A stretch of 64,000 nucleotides of DNA from Solimonas variicoloris DSM 15731 (GTDB taxonomy: Bacteria > Pseudomonadota > Gammaproteobacteria > Nevskiales > Nevskiaceae), in contig NZ_KB907936.1 in NCBI RefSeq assembly GCF_000382285.1, positions 39,266 through 103,265 of the forward strand, written 5' to 3'. The position numbers and the translations under genes were made by a program. The notes below the pieces were generated by a model, which was not told the DNA's origin, did not search any database, and saw only the letters and a list, made by a program, of their open reading frames with translations. This document shows positions 51,472 to 60,899 of the stretch, in pieces. Position 1 is the first letter of the stretch; each line of letters begins with the position of its first letter.

Positions 51472-52746
51472 ATGAAGACTTTCCGCGACCTGCGCCGCAC
51501 GCTGCGGCCGTTCCTGTTCTCGGCCTGCGCCCTGCTGTTCGGCGCCAGTGGGGCCGCCGCAAGCGGCGATGCCGATGCCGGCACGCGCGCCGCGGCGCCG
51601 GCCGGCTTCTCGGCGGCGCGCCTGCAGCGCGTGCCGGCGCTGCTCGGGCGCCTCGTCGACGACGGCGACTACGCCGGCGCCGTCTGGCTGATCGCGCGCG
51701 ACGGCCACGTCGTCCAGCACGGCGCCGTCGGGTTCCGTGATCTCGAAGCGCGCGCGCCGATGGGCGAGGACACCGCGTTCGCGATCGCCTCGATGAGCAA
51801 GATCGTCACCACGGTGACGGCGCTGACGCTGCTCGAGGAAGGGCGGCTCGACCTCGAGGAGCCGGTCTCGCGCTACCTGCCGGAACTGGCGCAGCCGCGC
51901 GTGCTGGTCGGCGGCGACGCCGACGCGCCGCAGACGGTGCCGGCGCTGCGGCCGGTGACGATCCGCCAGCTGCTGACGCAGACCTCCGGTTACAGCTACG
52001 GCTTCTTCGACGGCGAACCGTGGCGGACGATCTATGCCCGCGCCGACCTCTGGAACAGCGCCGACGCGGCCGACTTCGTGCGTCGCGCCGCGTCGCTGCC
52101 GCTCAAGCATCAGCCGGGCGCGGCCTGGAGCTACGGCATCAACACCGATTTGCTCGGCATTGTCATCGAGCGCGTCACCGGCCAGTCGCTGGAAGCGGCG
52201 ATGCGCGCGCGCGTGCTCGCGCCGCTCGGCATGCGCCATACCGGCTTCACGCCCCCGGCCGGCGTGCCGCTGGCGCGGATGTACGGGGAAACCGCCGACG
52301 GCCGCCTGACACCGATCGCCAGCCCGGTGCACACCGGACCCGGGCTGCAGAGCGGCGGCGGCGGCCTGTACTCGACGCTGCACGACTACGCGCGTTTCGC
52401 ACAGATGCTGCTCGACGACGGTCAGCTCGACGGCGTGCGCATCCTCGGCCGCAAGACCGTCGAGATGATGCGCAGCAATCAGGTCGGCTACCTCAATCCG
52501 CGGCCGCGCGACCGTTTCGTGCCGCAGGGCTTCGGCTTCGGCGTGCGCGTGCGGCTCGACGACGCCGGCATGAGCGACGCGCTCGGCACGCCGGGCAGTT
52601 TCGGCTGGGAAGGCGTGACGACGACTTACGTATCGATCGATCCGAAAGAGCGGTTACTGATGATCCTGATGACCCAGCGTCAGCCGTTCGATGCGAAGAT
52701 GCTGTTCGAGCGCTTCAGCAACACGGTCTACCAGGCCCTCGAATGA
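51472..52746 (+). CDS. Exported serine hydrolase (class C beta-lactamase-like family)
   Basis: The 424-residue protein has a signal peptide (PFLFSACALLFGASGAAAS) and a beta-lactamase/transpeptidase-like fold: SMSKIVT (SxxK with the nucleophile Ser), WSYGINTDLLG (YxN-like, Y-G-I here) and a late GTPGSFGWEGVTTTYVSIDP region for the HxG/KTG strand. Such proteins are often esterases rather than antibiotic hydrolases. ATG 51472 is preferred over TTG 51466. The function in the nucleoside cluster, if any, is unknown. Confidence 0.85.
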   Translation: MKTFRDLRRTLRPFLFSACALLFGASGAAASGDADAGTRAAAPAGFSAARLQRVPALLGRLVDDGDYAGAVWLIARDGHVVQHGAVGFRDLEARAPMGEDTAFAIASMSKIVTTVTALTLLEEGRLDLEEPVSRYLPELAQPRVLVGGDADAPQTVPALRPVTIRQLLTQTSGYSYGFFDGEPWRTIYARADLWNSADAADFVRRAASLPLKHQPGAAWSYGINTDLLGIVIERVTGQSLEAAMRARVLAPLGMRHTGFTPPAGVPLARMYGETADGRLTPIASPVHTGPGLQSGGGGLYSTLHDYARFAQMLLDDGQLDGVRILGRKTVEMMRSNQVGYLNPRPRDRFVPQGFGFGVRVRLDDAGMSDALGTPGSFGWEGVTTTYVSIDPKERLLMILMTQRQPFDAKMLFERFSNTVYQALE

Positions 52747-52752
52747 GGGGCG

Positions 52753-52866
52753 CCGCGGGCCGGGCTGCAGCCCGGCGTGCCCGCGGGGGAAGGTGACAGC
52801 CCGGACCTCAGACGATAATCTTCGCCGCTAATCGAACCCGCGGCCGGCAGCATTGGCCGCGGGTTC
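52753..52866 (+). other. Two strong hairpins between the serine hydrolase gene and pyc
   Basis: The first is an imperfect long stem (52753-52786) built around GCCGGGCT-GC-AGCCCGGC. The second is a perfect 12-bp stem GAACCCGCGGCC/GGCCGCGGGTTC (52834-52845 with 52855-52866). Neither has a T-tract. The first probably protects or ends the upstream transcript; the second lies about 70 bp before the pyc start and may be leader structure. Confidence 0.45.
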
Positions 52867-52934
52867 GTCGTGTCTGGGCCCCGCTGCCAATCGCCTGCGG
52901 GGCCCGGCCGTCGCACATCCAAGGAGAGAGATTC

Positions 52935-55900
52935 GTGAGCGAGCCGTCGTCCCCCCGCATCCGCAAGCTGCTGGTCGCCAACCGTGGCGAGATTTCGATT
53001 CGCGTCATGCGCGCGGCGGCGGAGATGGGCATCCGCACGGTGGCGATCTACGCGCACGAGGATCGCTTCGCGCTGCATCGCTTCAAGGCCGACGAGTCGT
53101 ATCGGGTCGGCAAGGGCCAGAAGCCGATCGCCGCGTATCTGGACATCGCCGACATCATCCGCATCGCGCGCGAGGCGGGCGTCGATGCGATCCATCCCGG
53201 CTACGGCTTCCTGTCCGAGAATCCGGCTTTCGCCGAGGCCTGTGCCGCGGCCGGCATCCGCTTCATCGGTCCGTCGCCGCAGGTGCTGCGCACGCTCGGC
53301 GACAAGGTCGCGGCGCGCCAGGCGGCGATCGCCGCACAGGTGCCGGTGCTGCCGGCGTCCGCCGCGCTGCCACACGAGCTCGAGGCGTGCAAGAAGCTGG
53401 TCGCCGAAGTCGGCTATCCGGTGATGATGAAGGCGAGCTGGGGCGGCGGTGGCCGCGGCATGCGCGTCATCGAATCCGAAGCCGATCTGGCCGTGCAGAT
53501 GGACACCGCGCGGCGCGAGGCCAAGGCCGCGTTCGGCAACGACGAGGTCTACGTCGAGAAGCTGGTGCGCCGCGCCCGGCACGTCGAGGTGCAGGTGCTC
53601 GGCGACACGCACGGCAATCTGATCCACCTCTACGAGCGCGACTGCTCGGTGCAGCGCCGCAACCAGAAGGTCGTCGAGCGCGCGCCGGCGCCGTACCTCG
53701 CCGATGACCAGCGCCGCGCCCTCTGCGAGGCCGCGCTGCGCCTGTGCCGGCAGGTCCATTACTCGCACGCCGGCACCGTCGAGTTCCTGATGGACGCCGA
53801 CACCGGCAGCTTCTATTTCATCGAGGTCAATCCGCGCATCCAGGTCGAGCACACCGTCACCGAGGAGGTGACCGGCGTCGACATCGTCAAGAGCCAGATC
53901 CGCGTCACCGAAGGCGCGCGCATCGGCGATCCGGCGCACGAGCACGTGCCGGCGCTGCCGACGCAGGAGCAGGTCCGGCTCGACGGCCACGCGCTGCAGT
54001 GCCGCGTCACGACCGAGGACCCGGAGAACGGTTTCACGCCGGACTACGGTCGCCTGCTCGCGTACCGCAGCCCGGCCGGCTTCGGCGTGCGTCTCGACGG
54101 CGGCACCGCCTACGGCGGTGCGGTCGTCACGCCGTACTACGACTCGCTGCTGGTCAAGGTCACGACCTGGGCGCCGACCACCGGTGACGCGATCGCGCGC
54201 ATGGACCGCGCGCTGCGCGAGTTCCGCATTCGTGGCCTGTCGACGAATCTCGCCTTCCTCGAAAACGTCATCAACCATCCGCTGTTCAAGTCCGGCGAGT
54301 GCACGACGCGTTTCATCGACACCAGCCCGGAACTGTTCGTCTTCACGCCCAAGCGTGATCGCGCGACCAAGCTGCTGCGCTTCATCGGCGAGGTCATCGT
54401 CAACGGCAATCCGGAGATGAAGGGCCGTCAGCCGCCGAAGCTGCCGCTGCCCGAGCCGCGTCTGCCGAAGATCAGCCTCGCGTCGCCGGCGCCGGCCGGC
54501 ACGCGGCAGGTGCTGCTCGAACGCGGCCCGGCCGGCTTCGCGCAGTGGATGAAGGAGCAGCGCCGCGTGCTGCTGACCGACACGACGATGCGCGACGCGC
54601 ATCAGTCGCTGTTCGCGACGCGCATGCGCACCGCCGACATGCTGCCGGTCGCGCCGTACTACGCTCGCCTGGCGCCGGATCTGTTCTCGCTGGAATGCTG
54701 GGGCGGCGCGACCTTCGACGTCGCGCTGCGCTTCCTCAAGGAAGATCCGTGGCAGCGCCTCGCGCAGCTGCGCGGCGAGATCCCGAACATTCCGTTCCAG
54801 ATGCTGCTGCGCTCGGCCAATGCGGTCGGCTACACCAACTACGCCGACAACGTGGTGCGCTACTTCGTGCAGCAGGCGGCCCGCAACGGCATCGACATCT
54901 TCCGCGTCTTCGATTCGCTCAACGCCGTCGACAACATGCGCGTGGCGATGGACGCGGTGATCGAGGCTGGCGCCGTCTGCGAGGGCACGATCTGCTACAC
55001 CGGCGATCTGTTCGACGCCGCGCGGCCCAAGTACAGCCTCAAGTACTACGTCGACATGGCCAAGGCGCTGGAGAAAGCCGGCGCGCACGTGCTCGGCATC
55101 AAGGACATGGCCGGCGTCTGCAAACCGCGCGCGGCGCGCGAGCTGGTGCGCGCGCTCAAGGCCGAGGTCGGCCTGCCGATCCACTTCCACACGCACGACA
55201 CCAGCGGCATCGCCGCGGCCAGCGTGCTGGCAGCGGTCGAGGCCGGCGTCGATGCCGTTGACGGCGCGCTCGACGCGATGTCCGGCCTGACCTCGCAGCC
55301 GAACCTCGGCGCGATCGCCGCGAGCCTGGCCGGCGCCGAGCGCGATCCGGGCATCGATCTTCATGCCTTGCAGCAGCTGTCGGACTACTGGGAGGACGTG
55401 CGCCGCCTCTACGCGCCGTTCGAGGCCGACATCCGCGCCGGCACCGCCGACGTCTATCGCCACGAGATGCCGGGCGGCCAGTACACCAACCTGCGCGAGC
55501 AGGCGCGCGCGCTCGGCCTGGAATCGCGCTGGGCGGAAGTCTCGAAGGCCTACGCCGACGTCAACCGCCTGTTCGGCGACATCGTCAAGGTCACGCCGAC
55601 CTCGAAGGTCGTCGGCGACATGGCGCTGTTCATGGTCGGCAACGATCTGCGCCCGGAGGACGTCGAGAATCCGGAGCGGCCGATCGACTTCCCGGAATCC
55701 GTCGTGCAGCTGTTCCGCGGCGAGCTGGGCCTGCCGCCGGACGGCTGGCCGAAGGCGCTGCAGGACAAGATCCTCAAGGGCAAGCCGGCGCTGACCGAGC
55801 GTCCGGGCCGGAGCCTGCCGGCGGTCGATCTCGACGCGACGCGCGCCAAGGCCGAGAAGGCGCTCGGCCAGGAGCTGTCGGACCACGATTTCGCGTCCTA

Positions 55901-56405
55901 CCTGATGTACCCGAAGGTCTTCAGCGACTACGCCGAGCACGTGAAGCTGTACGGCGACGTCTCCAAGCTGCCGACCACCACCTTCTTCTACGGCCTGCGC
56001 GAACAGGAAGAGATCTGCGTCGACATCGACCAGGGCAAGGCGCTGATCATCCGCCTGCAGGGCCGCGCCGACGCCGAGGACAACGAGAAGCTGTTCTACG
56101 AACTCAATGGCCAGCCGCGCGCCGTGCGCGTCGACAAGGCCGATGCGAAGAACGCGCAGCAGGAGCGGCCGAAAGCCGCCGAGTCCGATCCGAACCAGAT
56201 CGGCGCGCCGATGCCGGGCATGGTCTCGCGCGTCGCGGTCAAGGTCGGCGACACGGTCGCCAAGGGCGATCCGCTGGTCTCGCTGGAGGCGATGAAGATG
56301 GAAACGGTGATCGCCGCGCCGCGCGCCGCGCGCGTCAAGCAGGTGCTCGCGCACGCCGGCGTCGCCGTGCAGGCGAAGGATCTGCTCGTCGTGCTCGAGG
56401 ACTGA
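52935..56405 (+). CDS. pyc: Pyruvate carboxylase
   Basis: This 1,156-residue single-chain enzyme carboxylates pyruvate to oxaloacetate. Domains in order: biotin carboxylase with ATP-grasp (LLVANRGEISIRVMRAA, MMKASWGGGGRGMRV, FIEVNPRIQVEHTVTEEVTG; about residues 10-460), carboxyltransferase (LLTDTTMRDAHQSLFATRMRT; about 540-830), the allosteric/tetramer region, and a C-terminal biotinyl domain with LEAMKMET. The start is GTG 52935 with GGAGAG upstream. The lactate operon downstream makes pyruvate, so the pair would support growth on lactate. Confidence 0.97.
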   Translation: MSEPSSPRIRKLLVANRGEISIRVMRAAAEMGIRTVAIYAHEDRFALHRFKADESYRVGKGQKPIAAYLDIADIIRIAREAGVDAIHPGYGFLSENPAFAEACAAAGIRFIGPSPQVLRTLGDKVAARQAAIAAQVPVLPASAALPHELEACKKLVAEVGYPVMMKASWGGGGRGMRVIESEADLAVQMDTARREAKAAFGNDEVYVEKLVRRARHVEVQVLGDTHGNLIHLYERDCSVQRRNQKVVERAPAPYLADDQRRALCEAALRLCRQVHYSHAGTVEFLMDADTGSFYFIEVNPRIQVEHTVTEEVTGVDIVKSQIRVTEGARIGDPAHEHVPALPTQEQVRLDGHALQCRVTTEDPENGFTPDYGRLLAYRSPAGFGVRLDGGTAYGGAVVTPYYDSLLVKVTTWAPTTGDAIARMDRALREFRIRGLSTNLAFLENVINHPLFKSGECTTRFIDTSPELFVFTPKRDRATKLLRFIGEVIVNGNPEMKGRQPPKLPLPEPRLPKISLASPAPAGTRQVLLERGPAGFAQWMKEQRRVLLTDTTMRDAHQSLFATRMRTADMLPVAPYYARLAPDLFSLECWGGATFDVALRFLKEDPWQRLAQLRGEIPNIPFQMLLRSANAVGYTNYADNVVRYFVQQAARNGIDIFRVFDSLNAVDNMRVAMDAVIEAGAVCEGTICYTGDLFDAARPKYSLKYYVDMAKALEKAGAHVLGIKDMAGVCKPRAARELVRALKAEVGLPIHFHTHDTSGIAAASVLAAVEAGVDAVDGALDAMSGLTSQPNLGAIAASLAGAERDPGIDLHALQQLSDYWEDVRRLYAPFEADIRAGTADVYRHEMPGGQYTNLREQARALGLESRWAEVSKAYADVNRLFGDIVKVTPTSKVVGDMALFMVGNDLRPEDVENPERPIDFPESVVQLFRGELGLPPDGWPKALQDKILKGKPALTERPGRSLPAVDLDATRAKAEKALGQELSDHDFASYLMYPKVFSDYAEHVKLYGDVSKLPTTTFFYGLREQEEICVDIDQGKALIIRLQGRADAEDNEKLFYELNGQPRAVRVDKADAKNAQQERPKAAESDPNQIGAPMPGMVSRVAVKVGDTVAKGDPLVSLEAMKMETVIAAPRAARVKQVLAHAGVAVQAKDLLVVLED

Positions 56406-56531
56406 GCGCTGCCGCCGGACGCGGCATGAGAATCATGTGCCGCGCCGGCGCTGTCGCGCGACCCGCCCCGACGCGCTAGATTGGCGTCGGCCGTCAGTCC
56501 GGCGGCCGACGCCAGCGATGGGGAGCTGCGC

Positions 56532-56753
56532 ATGAAACCGATCCTGTTCGCCGCTGTTCTGACGCTCTTCGCCGCGCCGGCTTGGGCCGCCAAGGACTGC
56601 GCGGAGCTGAAGTCCGAGATTGACGCCAAGATCCAGTCGCACGGCGTGGCCAAGTACACGCTGGAGATCGTCGACACCGCCGCCGAAGCCGAAAGCAAGG
56701 TCGTCGGCAGCTGCGCAGGCGGCCAGAAGAAGATCGTCTACCGCCGCGGCTGA
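56532..56753 (+). CDS. DUF1161 family small exported protein
   Basis: The 73-residue protein has a signal peptide (MKPILFAAVLTLFAAPAWA) and the DUF1161 pattern KDCAELKSEIDAKIQSHGV, YTLEIVDT, KVVGSCAGGQKKIVY with two conserved Cys. Function is unknown. ATG 56532 is preceded by GGGGAG. The 224 bp after it hold no gene I can support. Confidence 0.85.
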   Translation: MKPILFAAVLTLFAAPAWAAKDCAELKSEIDAKIQSHGVAKYTLEIVDTAAEAESKVVGSCAGGQKKIVYRRG

Positions 56754-56977
56754 GGCCGCCGGTCGCTCGCGTTCAGCGCGGCGGCCGGCATAGCCGCTGC
56801 CGCGCTGCATCGGCCCGCCGGTGGCCGCGCCGCGGTTCACCGGCCATGACTTCGTCGCCGACAGCGCGTATCGGCCCGGCAATGTCGTCACTGCACCGCT
56901 CGCGTCCGGCTGTCGCGCCGGACGGCTGTCGCGCCGGACGGCCGCCGATGCCGCGCGACGACGTCGGCCGGGTGGCT

Positions 56978-57685
56978 TCAGTGCCGCGCCGCGGGGCGGG
57001 GACCGAGATCGTTGAGGTGCACGCGCACGAACTCGATGTGCCCGGACGCGGCGCGCTCGGCGGCGGCGATGTCGCGCGCCAGGATCGCGTCGAGCAGCGC
57101 GCGGTGCTGAAGGCGCAGCTGCGCTGCCGCCGCCGACTGCGGCGCGAGCCCGGCGAGGCTCAGCTGCACGTGCTCGTGCAGCAGCTTGAGCAGCGACGCC
57201 ATCAGATAGGCGAACACCGGGTTATGGGTGGCGTCGGCGATCGTGCGGTGAAAGCCGACGTCGCTGCGAATCTGCGCGGCGCGGTCGCTGCCCGAGTACG
57301 CCGCTTCGACTTCGGCGTGCGCCTGACGCAGGCGGCGCGTGTCGGCGGCGTCGTGGCGTGCGGCCGCTAGGCCGGCCGCCTCGCGCTCCAGCATGGCGCG
57401 GAACTCGATCAGGTTTTCCTGCAAGCGCGGATGGCGGCCGGCCATGTCCGACCAGATGCCGGCGAGCTGCTGGTCGCTGCGGTCGTTGACGTAGGTGCCG
57501 GCGCCGCGGCGGCGCGTCAGCAGGCCGCGCGCGACGAGCAGGCCGATCGCCTCGCGCACCGTCGCGCGCGAGACGCCGTGCGCGGCGGCCAGCTCGCGCT
57601 CGGCTGGCAGACGCTGCTCGTAGCGGCGTGCGAGGATCGCGGCTTCGAGCGAGCGGGCGATGCGTTCGGAGGCGGGCAGGGCCAT
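56978..57685 (-). CDS. FadR/GntR family regulator, LldR-like
   Basis: The 235-residue protein has a winged HTH ([43 protein letters not shown]) and a helical FCD ligand domain. A perfect ATTGGTC-T-GACCAAT palindrome lies just upstream, matching the TTGGT-N3-ACCAA type bound by LldR/PdhR regulators. It is divergent from lutA-lutC-lutB, so it probably represses lactate use until lactate binds. Confidence 0.9.
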   Translation of the reverse strand: MALPASERIARSLEAAILARRYEQRLPAERELAAAHGVSRATVREAIGLLVARGLLTRRRGAGTYVNDRSDQQLAGIWSDMAGRHPRLQENLIEFRAMLEREAAGLAAARHDAADTRRLRQAHAEVEAAYSGSDRAAQIRSDVGFHRTIADATHNPVFAYLMASLLKLLHEHVQLSLAGLAPQSAAAAQLRLQHRALLDAILARDIAAAERAASGHIEFVRVHLNDLGPRPAARH

Positions 57686-57700
57686 GCGAGCGCCGGAAAA

Positions 57701-57715
57701 ATTGGTCTGACCAAT
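57701..57715. promoter_or_regulatory. LldR/PdhR-type operator
   Basis: ATTGGTCTGACCAAT is a perfect palindrome around one central base, located between the regulator (start 57685) and lutA (start 57774). Confidence 0.85.
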
Positions 57716-57773
57716 ATAACAGTGGCGGATGCGCGCGCCAGACTGCGGCCATCACGAAGCCAGCGAGGAGCCG

Positions 57774-58559
57774 ATGTCCGCCAGCCCCCATGCCGCAGGG
57801 TCCACAGAGATCCGGCAGGTCTACCTGTTCGCCACCTGCGTGATCGATCTGTTCGCGCCACAGGTCGGCGTCGACGTCGTCGAGGTGCTCGAACGCCTCG
57901 GCGTCACCGTGCATTTTCCAGCCGCGCAAACCTGCTGCGGCCAGCCCGCCTACACGACCGGCTTTCCCGAGGAAGCGCGCAAGGTCGCCGCCGCACAGCT
58001 CGATCTGTTCCCCGAGCCGTGGCCGGTGATCGTGCCGTCCGGCTCCTGCGGCGGCATGCTCAAGCAGCACTGGCCGCGCCTGTTCGCCGACGATCCGGTG
58101 CGGCGCGTGCAGGCCGAGGCGATCGCCTCGCGCACCGTCGAGTTCACCGACTACCTCGTCAACACGCTCGGCTTCCGGCTCGATGCGCCGGCGGCATCGG
58201 GCGCGCCGCTGCGCGTGGCCCTGCACACCTCGTGCAGCGCGCGCCGCGAGATGGGCACGCTCGCCTGCGGCCGCGCGCTGCTGGAGCGCCTGCCGGGCGT
58301 CGAGCGCGTCGAGCACGAACACGAAGCCGAGTGCTGCGGTTTCGGCGGCACGTTCTCGGTCAAGCATCCGGAAATCTCGGCGGCGATGGCGGCCGACAAG
58401 CTCGATGCGCTCGCCGCGAGCGGCTGCGAGTCCTTCGTCAGCGCCGATTGCGGTTGCCTGCTGAACCTCAACCTGAGCCTGGACAAGCGCGGCGCCTCGC
58501 TGCGCGGCCAGCACATCGCCAGCCTCGTCCGCGCGCGGATGGACGGAGCGGCGTCGTGA
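57774..58559 (+). CDS. lutA: L-lactate oxidation Fe-S subunit LutA/LldE
   Basis: The 261-residue protein has two CCG (DUF224) domains: TCCGQPAYTTG with SGSCGGM, and HTSCSARREMG with ECCGFGGTF. LutA works with LutB and LutC to oxidise L-lactate to pyruvate, passing electrons to the membrane pool. ATG 57774 has GAGGAG upstream and is the first start after the operator. The gene overlaps lutC by GTGA. Confidence 0.93.
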   Translation: MSASPHAAGSTEIRQVYLFATCVIDLFAPQVGVDVVEVLERLGVTVHFPAAQTCCGQPAYTTGFPEEARKVAAAQLDLFPEPWPVIVPSGSCGGMLKQHWPRLFADDPVRRVQAEAIASRTVEFTDYLVNTLGFRLDAPAASGAPLRVALHTSCSARREMGTLACGRALLERLPGVERVEHEHEAECCGFGGTFSVKHPEISAAMAADKLDALAASGCESFVSADCGCLLNLNLSLDKRGASLRGQHIASLVRARMDGAAS

Positions 58560-59242
58560 GCGGCGTGGCTGCGGAACAGCGCGCGCGCGCGGCGATCTTC
58601 GCGCGCCTGCGTGCGGCGCCGGACGTCGAGCCGGTTGCGATTCCGGACGTCGCCGGCTACTACCGGAACCGCGCCGCGCCGAGCGGCGAGTCGCGACGCG
58701 AGCGCTTCCTGCGCAACGCGCGCAGCTGGCGCGCCGAGGTGATCGAGACCACCGTCGAAGACTGGCCGGCAGCGCTCGCCGCCGTGCTCGACGCCCGCAA
58801 CGTGCAGCGTCTGCTCGCCGGCCGCGGCACGTCGATCGCCGACACGCTGGCGGCGCGGCTGCCGGCCGGGCGCCTGCGCTGGTACGACGCGCCGCTCGCA
58901 AGCTTCAAGGCCGAGCTGTTCGGCGCGATCGACGCCGGCATCACGACCACGCTCGGCTCCGTCGCCGAAACCGGCAGCCTGCTGCTGTGGCCGGATGCCG
59001 CCGAGCCGCGCACGCTGTCGCTGGTGCCGCCGCTGCACATCGCCGTGCTGCGCGAAAGCGGTCTGCACGAAACGCTGTTCGACGCCGTGGCCGGGCAGGG
59101 CTGGGCCGCACGCATGCCGAGCAATGCGCTGCTCGTCACCGGCCCGTCGAAGACGGCCGACATCCAGCGCATGCTGGTCTACGGCGCGCACGGCCCGCGC
59201 GAGCTGGTGATCCTGCTGCTGCGCGACGGAGACGCCGCATGA
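58556..59242 (+). CDS. lutC: L-lactate oxidation LUD-domain subunit LutC/LldG
   Basis: The 228-residue LUD-domain protein (GAIDAGITTTLGSVAETGSLLLWPD, HIAVLRESGLHE, LVTGPSKTADIQRMLVYGAHGPRELVILLL) has the GPSKTADI and HGP motifs of LutC. The start is GTG 58556, overlapping the lutA stop, and the end overlaps lutB by ATGA. The order A-C-B differs from the usual A-B-C. Confidence 0.92.
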   Translation: MSGVAAEQRARAAIFARLRAAPDVEPVAIPDVAGYYRNRAAPSGESRRERFLRNARSWRAEVIETTVEDWPAALAAVLDARNVQRLLAGRGTSIADTLAARLPAGRLRWYDAPLASFKAELFGAIDAGITTTLGSVAETGSLLLWPDAAEPRTLSLVPPLHIAVLRESGLHETLFDAVAGQGWAARMPSNALLVTGPSKTADIQRMLVYGAHGPRELVILLLRDGDAA

Positions 59243-60720
59243 GCGCCGCAAGCTCGCCGCACGCCGCAGCGCGCGTCCGCCCGGAAGACTTCAGGCAGCG
59301 CAGTCACGAGTCGCTGCACGATGCGCATCTGCGCCAGAGCTTCCGCGGCGCGATGGATTTTCTCGTCGAGCGCCGCGCGCTGCAGTTTCCCGACCTGCAG
59401 GCCTTCAACACGCTGCGCAAGCTCGGCGAGAACGTGCGCCAGCACGCGCTCGCGCAGCTGCCGGATCTGCTCGAACGGCTCGAAGCGCGGCTCACCGAAC
59501 TCGGCGTAGCGGTGCATTGGGCCGAGACGCCGGCCGACGCCAACCGCATCTTCCTCGACATCGCGCGGCGCCATGCGGCGACGCTGATGGTCAAGGGCAA
59601 GTCGATGGTCAGCGAGGAAATCGGGCTCAATCACGAGATGGCCGCGCACGGCGTCGAGTGCATCGAGACCGACATGGGCGAGTACATCCTGCAGCTCGAC
59701 GGCGACCGCCCCAGCCACATCATCATGCCGGCGATCCACAAGACCAAGGAAGACGTCGCCGCGATCTTTCACGAGCACATCGACGGCGTGCCGCTGAGCG
59801 ACGACGTCAACGAGTTGATCGCGATCGGCCGGCGCGCGCTGCGCGAGAAGTTCGCGAGCGCGAAGATCGGCGTCTCCGGCGTCAACTTCATGGTCGCCGA
59901 GACCGGCACGCTGGCGCTGGTCGAAAACGAGGGCAACGGCCGGCTGTGCACCTCGGTGCCGGACGTGCACGTGGCGATCACCGGGCTCGAGAAGGTCGTC
60001 GACAGGCTGGAGCACGTGCTGCCGCTGTACGCACTGCTGCCGAAGAGCGCGACCGGCCAGGCGGTGACGACCTACCTGAACCTGATCACCGGTCCGCGTC
60101 GCGCCGGCGAGAAGGACGGCCCGCGCGAGATGCATCTGATCCTGCTCGATAACGGTCGCACGCAGGCTTACCGCGAAGCGCGCTTCCGCGCGACGCTGCA
60201 GTGCATCCGCTGCGGCGCCTGCATGAATCACTGCCCGGTCTACACGCGCGTCGGCGGACTTTCGTACGGCACCACGTACCCGGGCCCGATCGGCGCGATC
60301 ATCTCGCCGCATCTGCTCGGCCTGAAGTCGACGCGCGATCTGCCGACCGCGTCGAGTCTGTGCGGTGCCTGCGGCGACGTGTGCCCGGTCGGCATCCCGA
60401 TCCCCGACATGCTGATGAAGCTGCGCGAAGCGGGCCGCCATTCGGTCGCCGAATCGATCACGCCGCCGGCGCAGGCGCTGGTCGGTCAGGGCAGCGTGCG
60501 CTGTGCCGGCGAAGTGCTGGCCTGGCGTCTGTGGTGCGTGCTCTATTCGCACGCGGCGCTGTACCGGCTGTTCGCATGGCTCGCGCCGCGGCTGCGCTGG
60601 CTGACGCCGGCCTGGCAGGGCGGCTGGACCGCGAGCCGCGCTCCGCTCAAGCCCGCACCGCGCTCGCTGCGCGAACGGCTCGCCCGGCGCCGCGCTGGCA
60701 GGCCGGCGCCCGGCCGCTGA
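59239..60720 (+). CDS. lutB: L-lactate oxidation Fe-S subunit LutB/LldF
   Basis: The 493-residue protein has an N-terminal LUD domain (VKGKSMVSEEIGLNHEM, GVSGVNFMVAETGTLALVENEGN) and a ferredoxin-like part with two 4Fe-4S clusters: CIRCGACMNHCPVY and CGACGDVCPVGIPIPDML. It is the electron-transfer core of the lactate complex. The C-terminal 40 residues are Arg-rich. lutA, lutC and lutB are coupled by overlapping start and stop codons. Confidence 0.93.
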   Translation: MSAASSPHAAARVRPEDFRQRSHESLHDAHLRQSFRGAMDFLVERRALQFPDLQAFNTLRKLGENVRQHALAQLPDLLERLEARLTELGVAVHWAETPADANRIFLDIARRHAATLMVKGKSMVSEEIGLNHEMAAHGVECIETDMGEYILQLDGDRPSHIIMPAIHKTKEDVAAIFHEHIDGVPLSDDVNELIAIGRRALREKFASAKIGVSGVNFMVAETGTLALVENEGNGRLCTSVPDVHVAITGLEKVVDRLEHVLPLYALLPKSATGQAVTTYLNLITGPRRAGEKDGPREMHLILLDNGRTQAYREARFRATLQCIRCGACMNHCPVYTRVGGLSYGTTYPGPIGAIISPHLLGLKSTRDLPTASSLCGACGDVCPVGIPIPDMLMKLREAGRHSVAESITPPAQALVGQGSVRCAGEVLAWRLWCVLYSHAALYRLFAWLAPRLRWLTPAWQGGWTASRAPLKPAPRSLRERLARRRAGRPAPGR

Positions 60721-60899
60721 ACGGGCGCGCTTACCGCCGCCGGTACATCCGGCATGGAGCACTCGTATCGTCTGGGGCTCCCAAGGTCGCCCGCGAACTG
60801 CGGCTCTGCGGCGCGAGGGTCTGACGCCGGATCAAGCGCCGCGGAATCGTGTCACCGACGCAGCTGATTGGCACACAGGGTGCGGATGGCCTTGCGCGA

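Noticed and set aside
51472..52746. Antibiotic-resistance beta-lactamase
   Set aside because: The SxxK motif is present but the YxN and KTG motifs deviate; the family is dominated by esterases and other hydrolases, so resistance is not supported.
52728..56354. 1,208-codon minus-strand frame opposite pyc
   Set aside because: Shadow of pyruvate carboxylase, whose domains and motifs are unambiguous.
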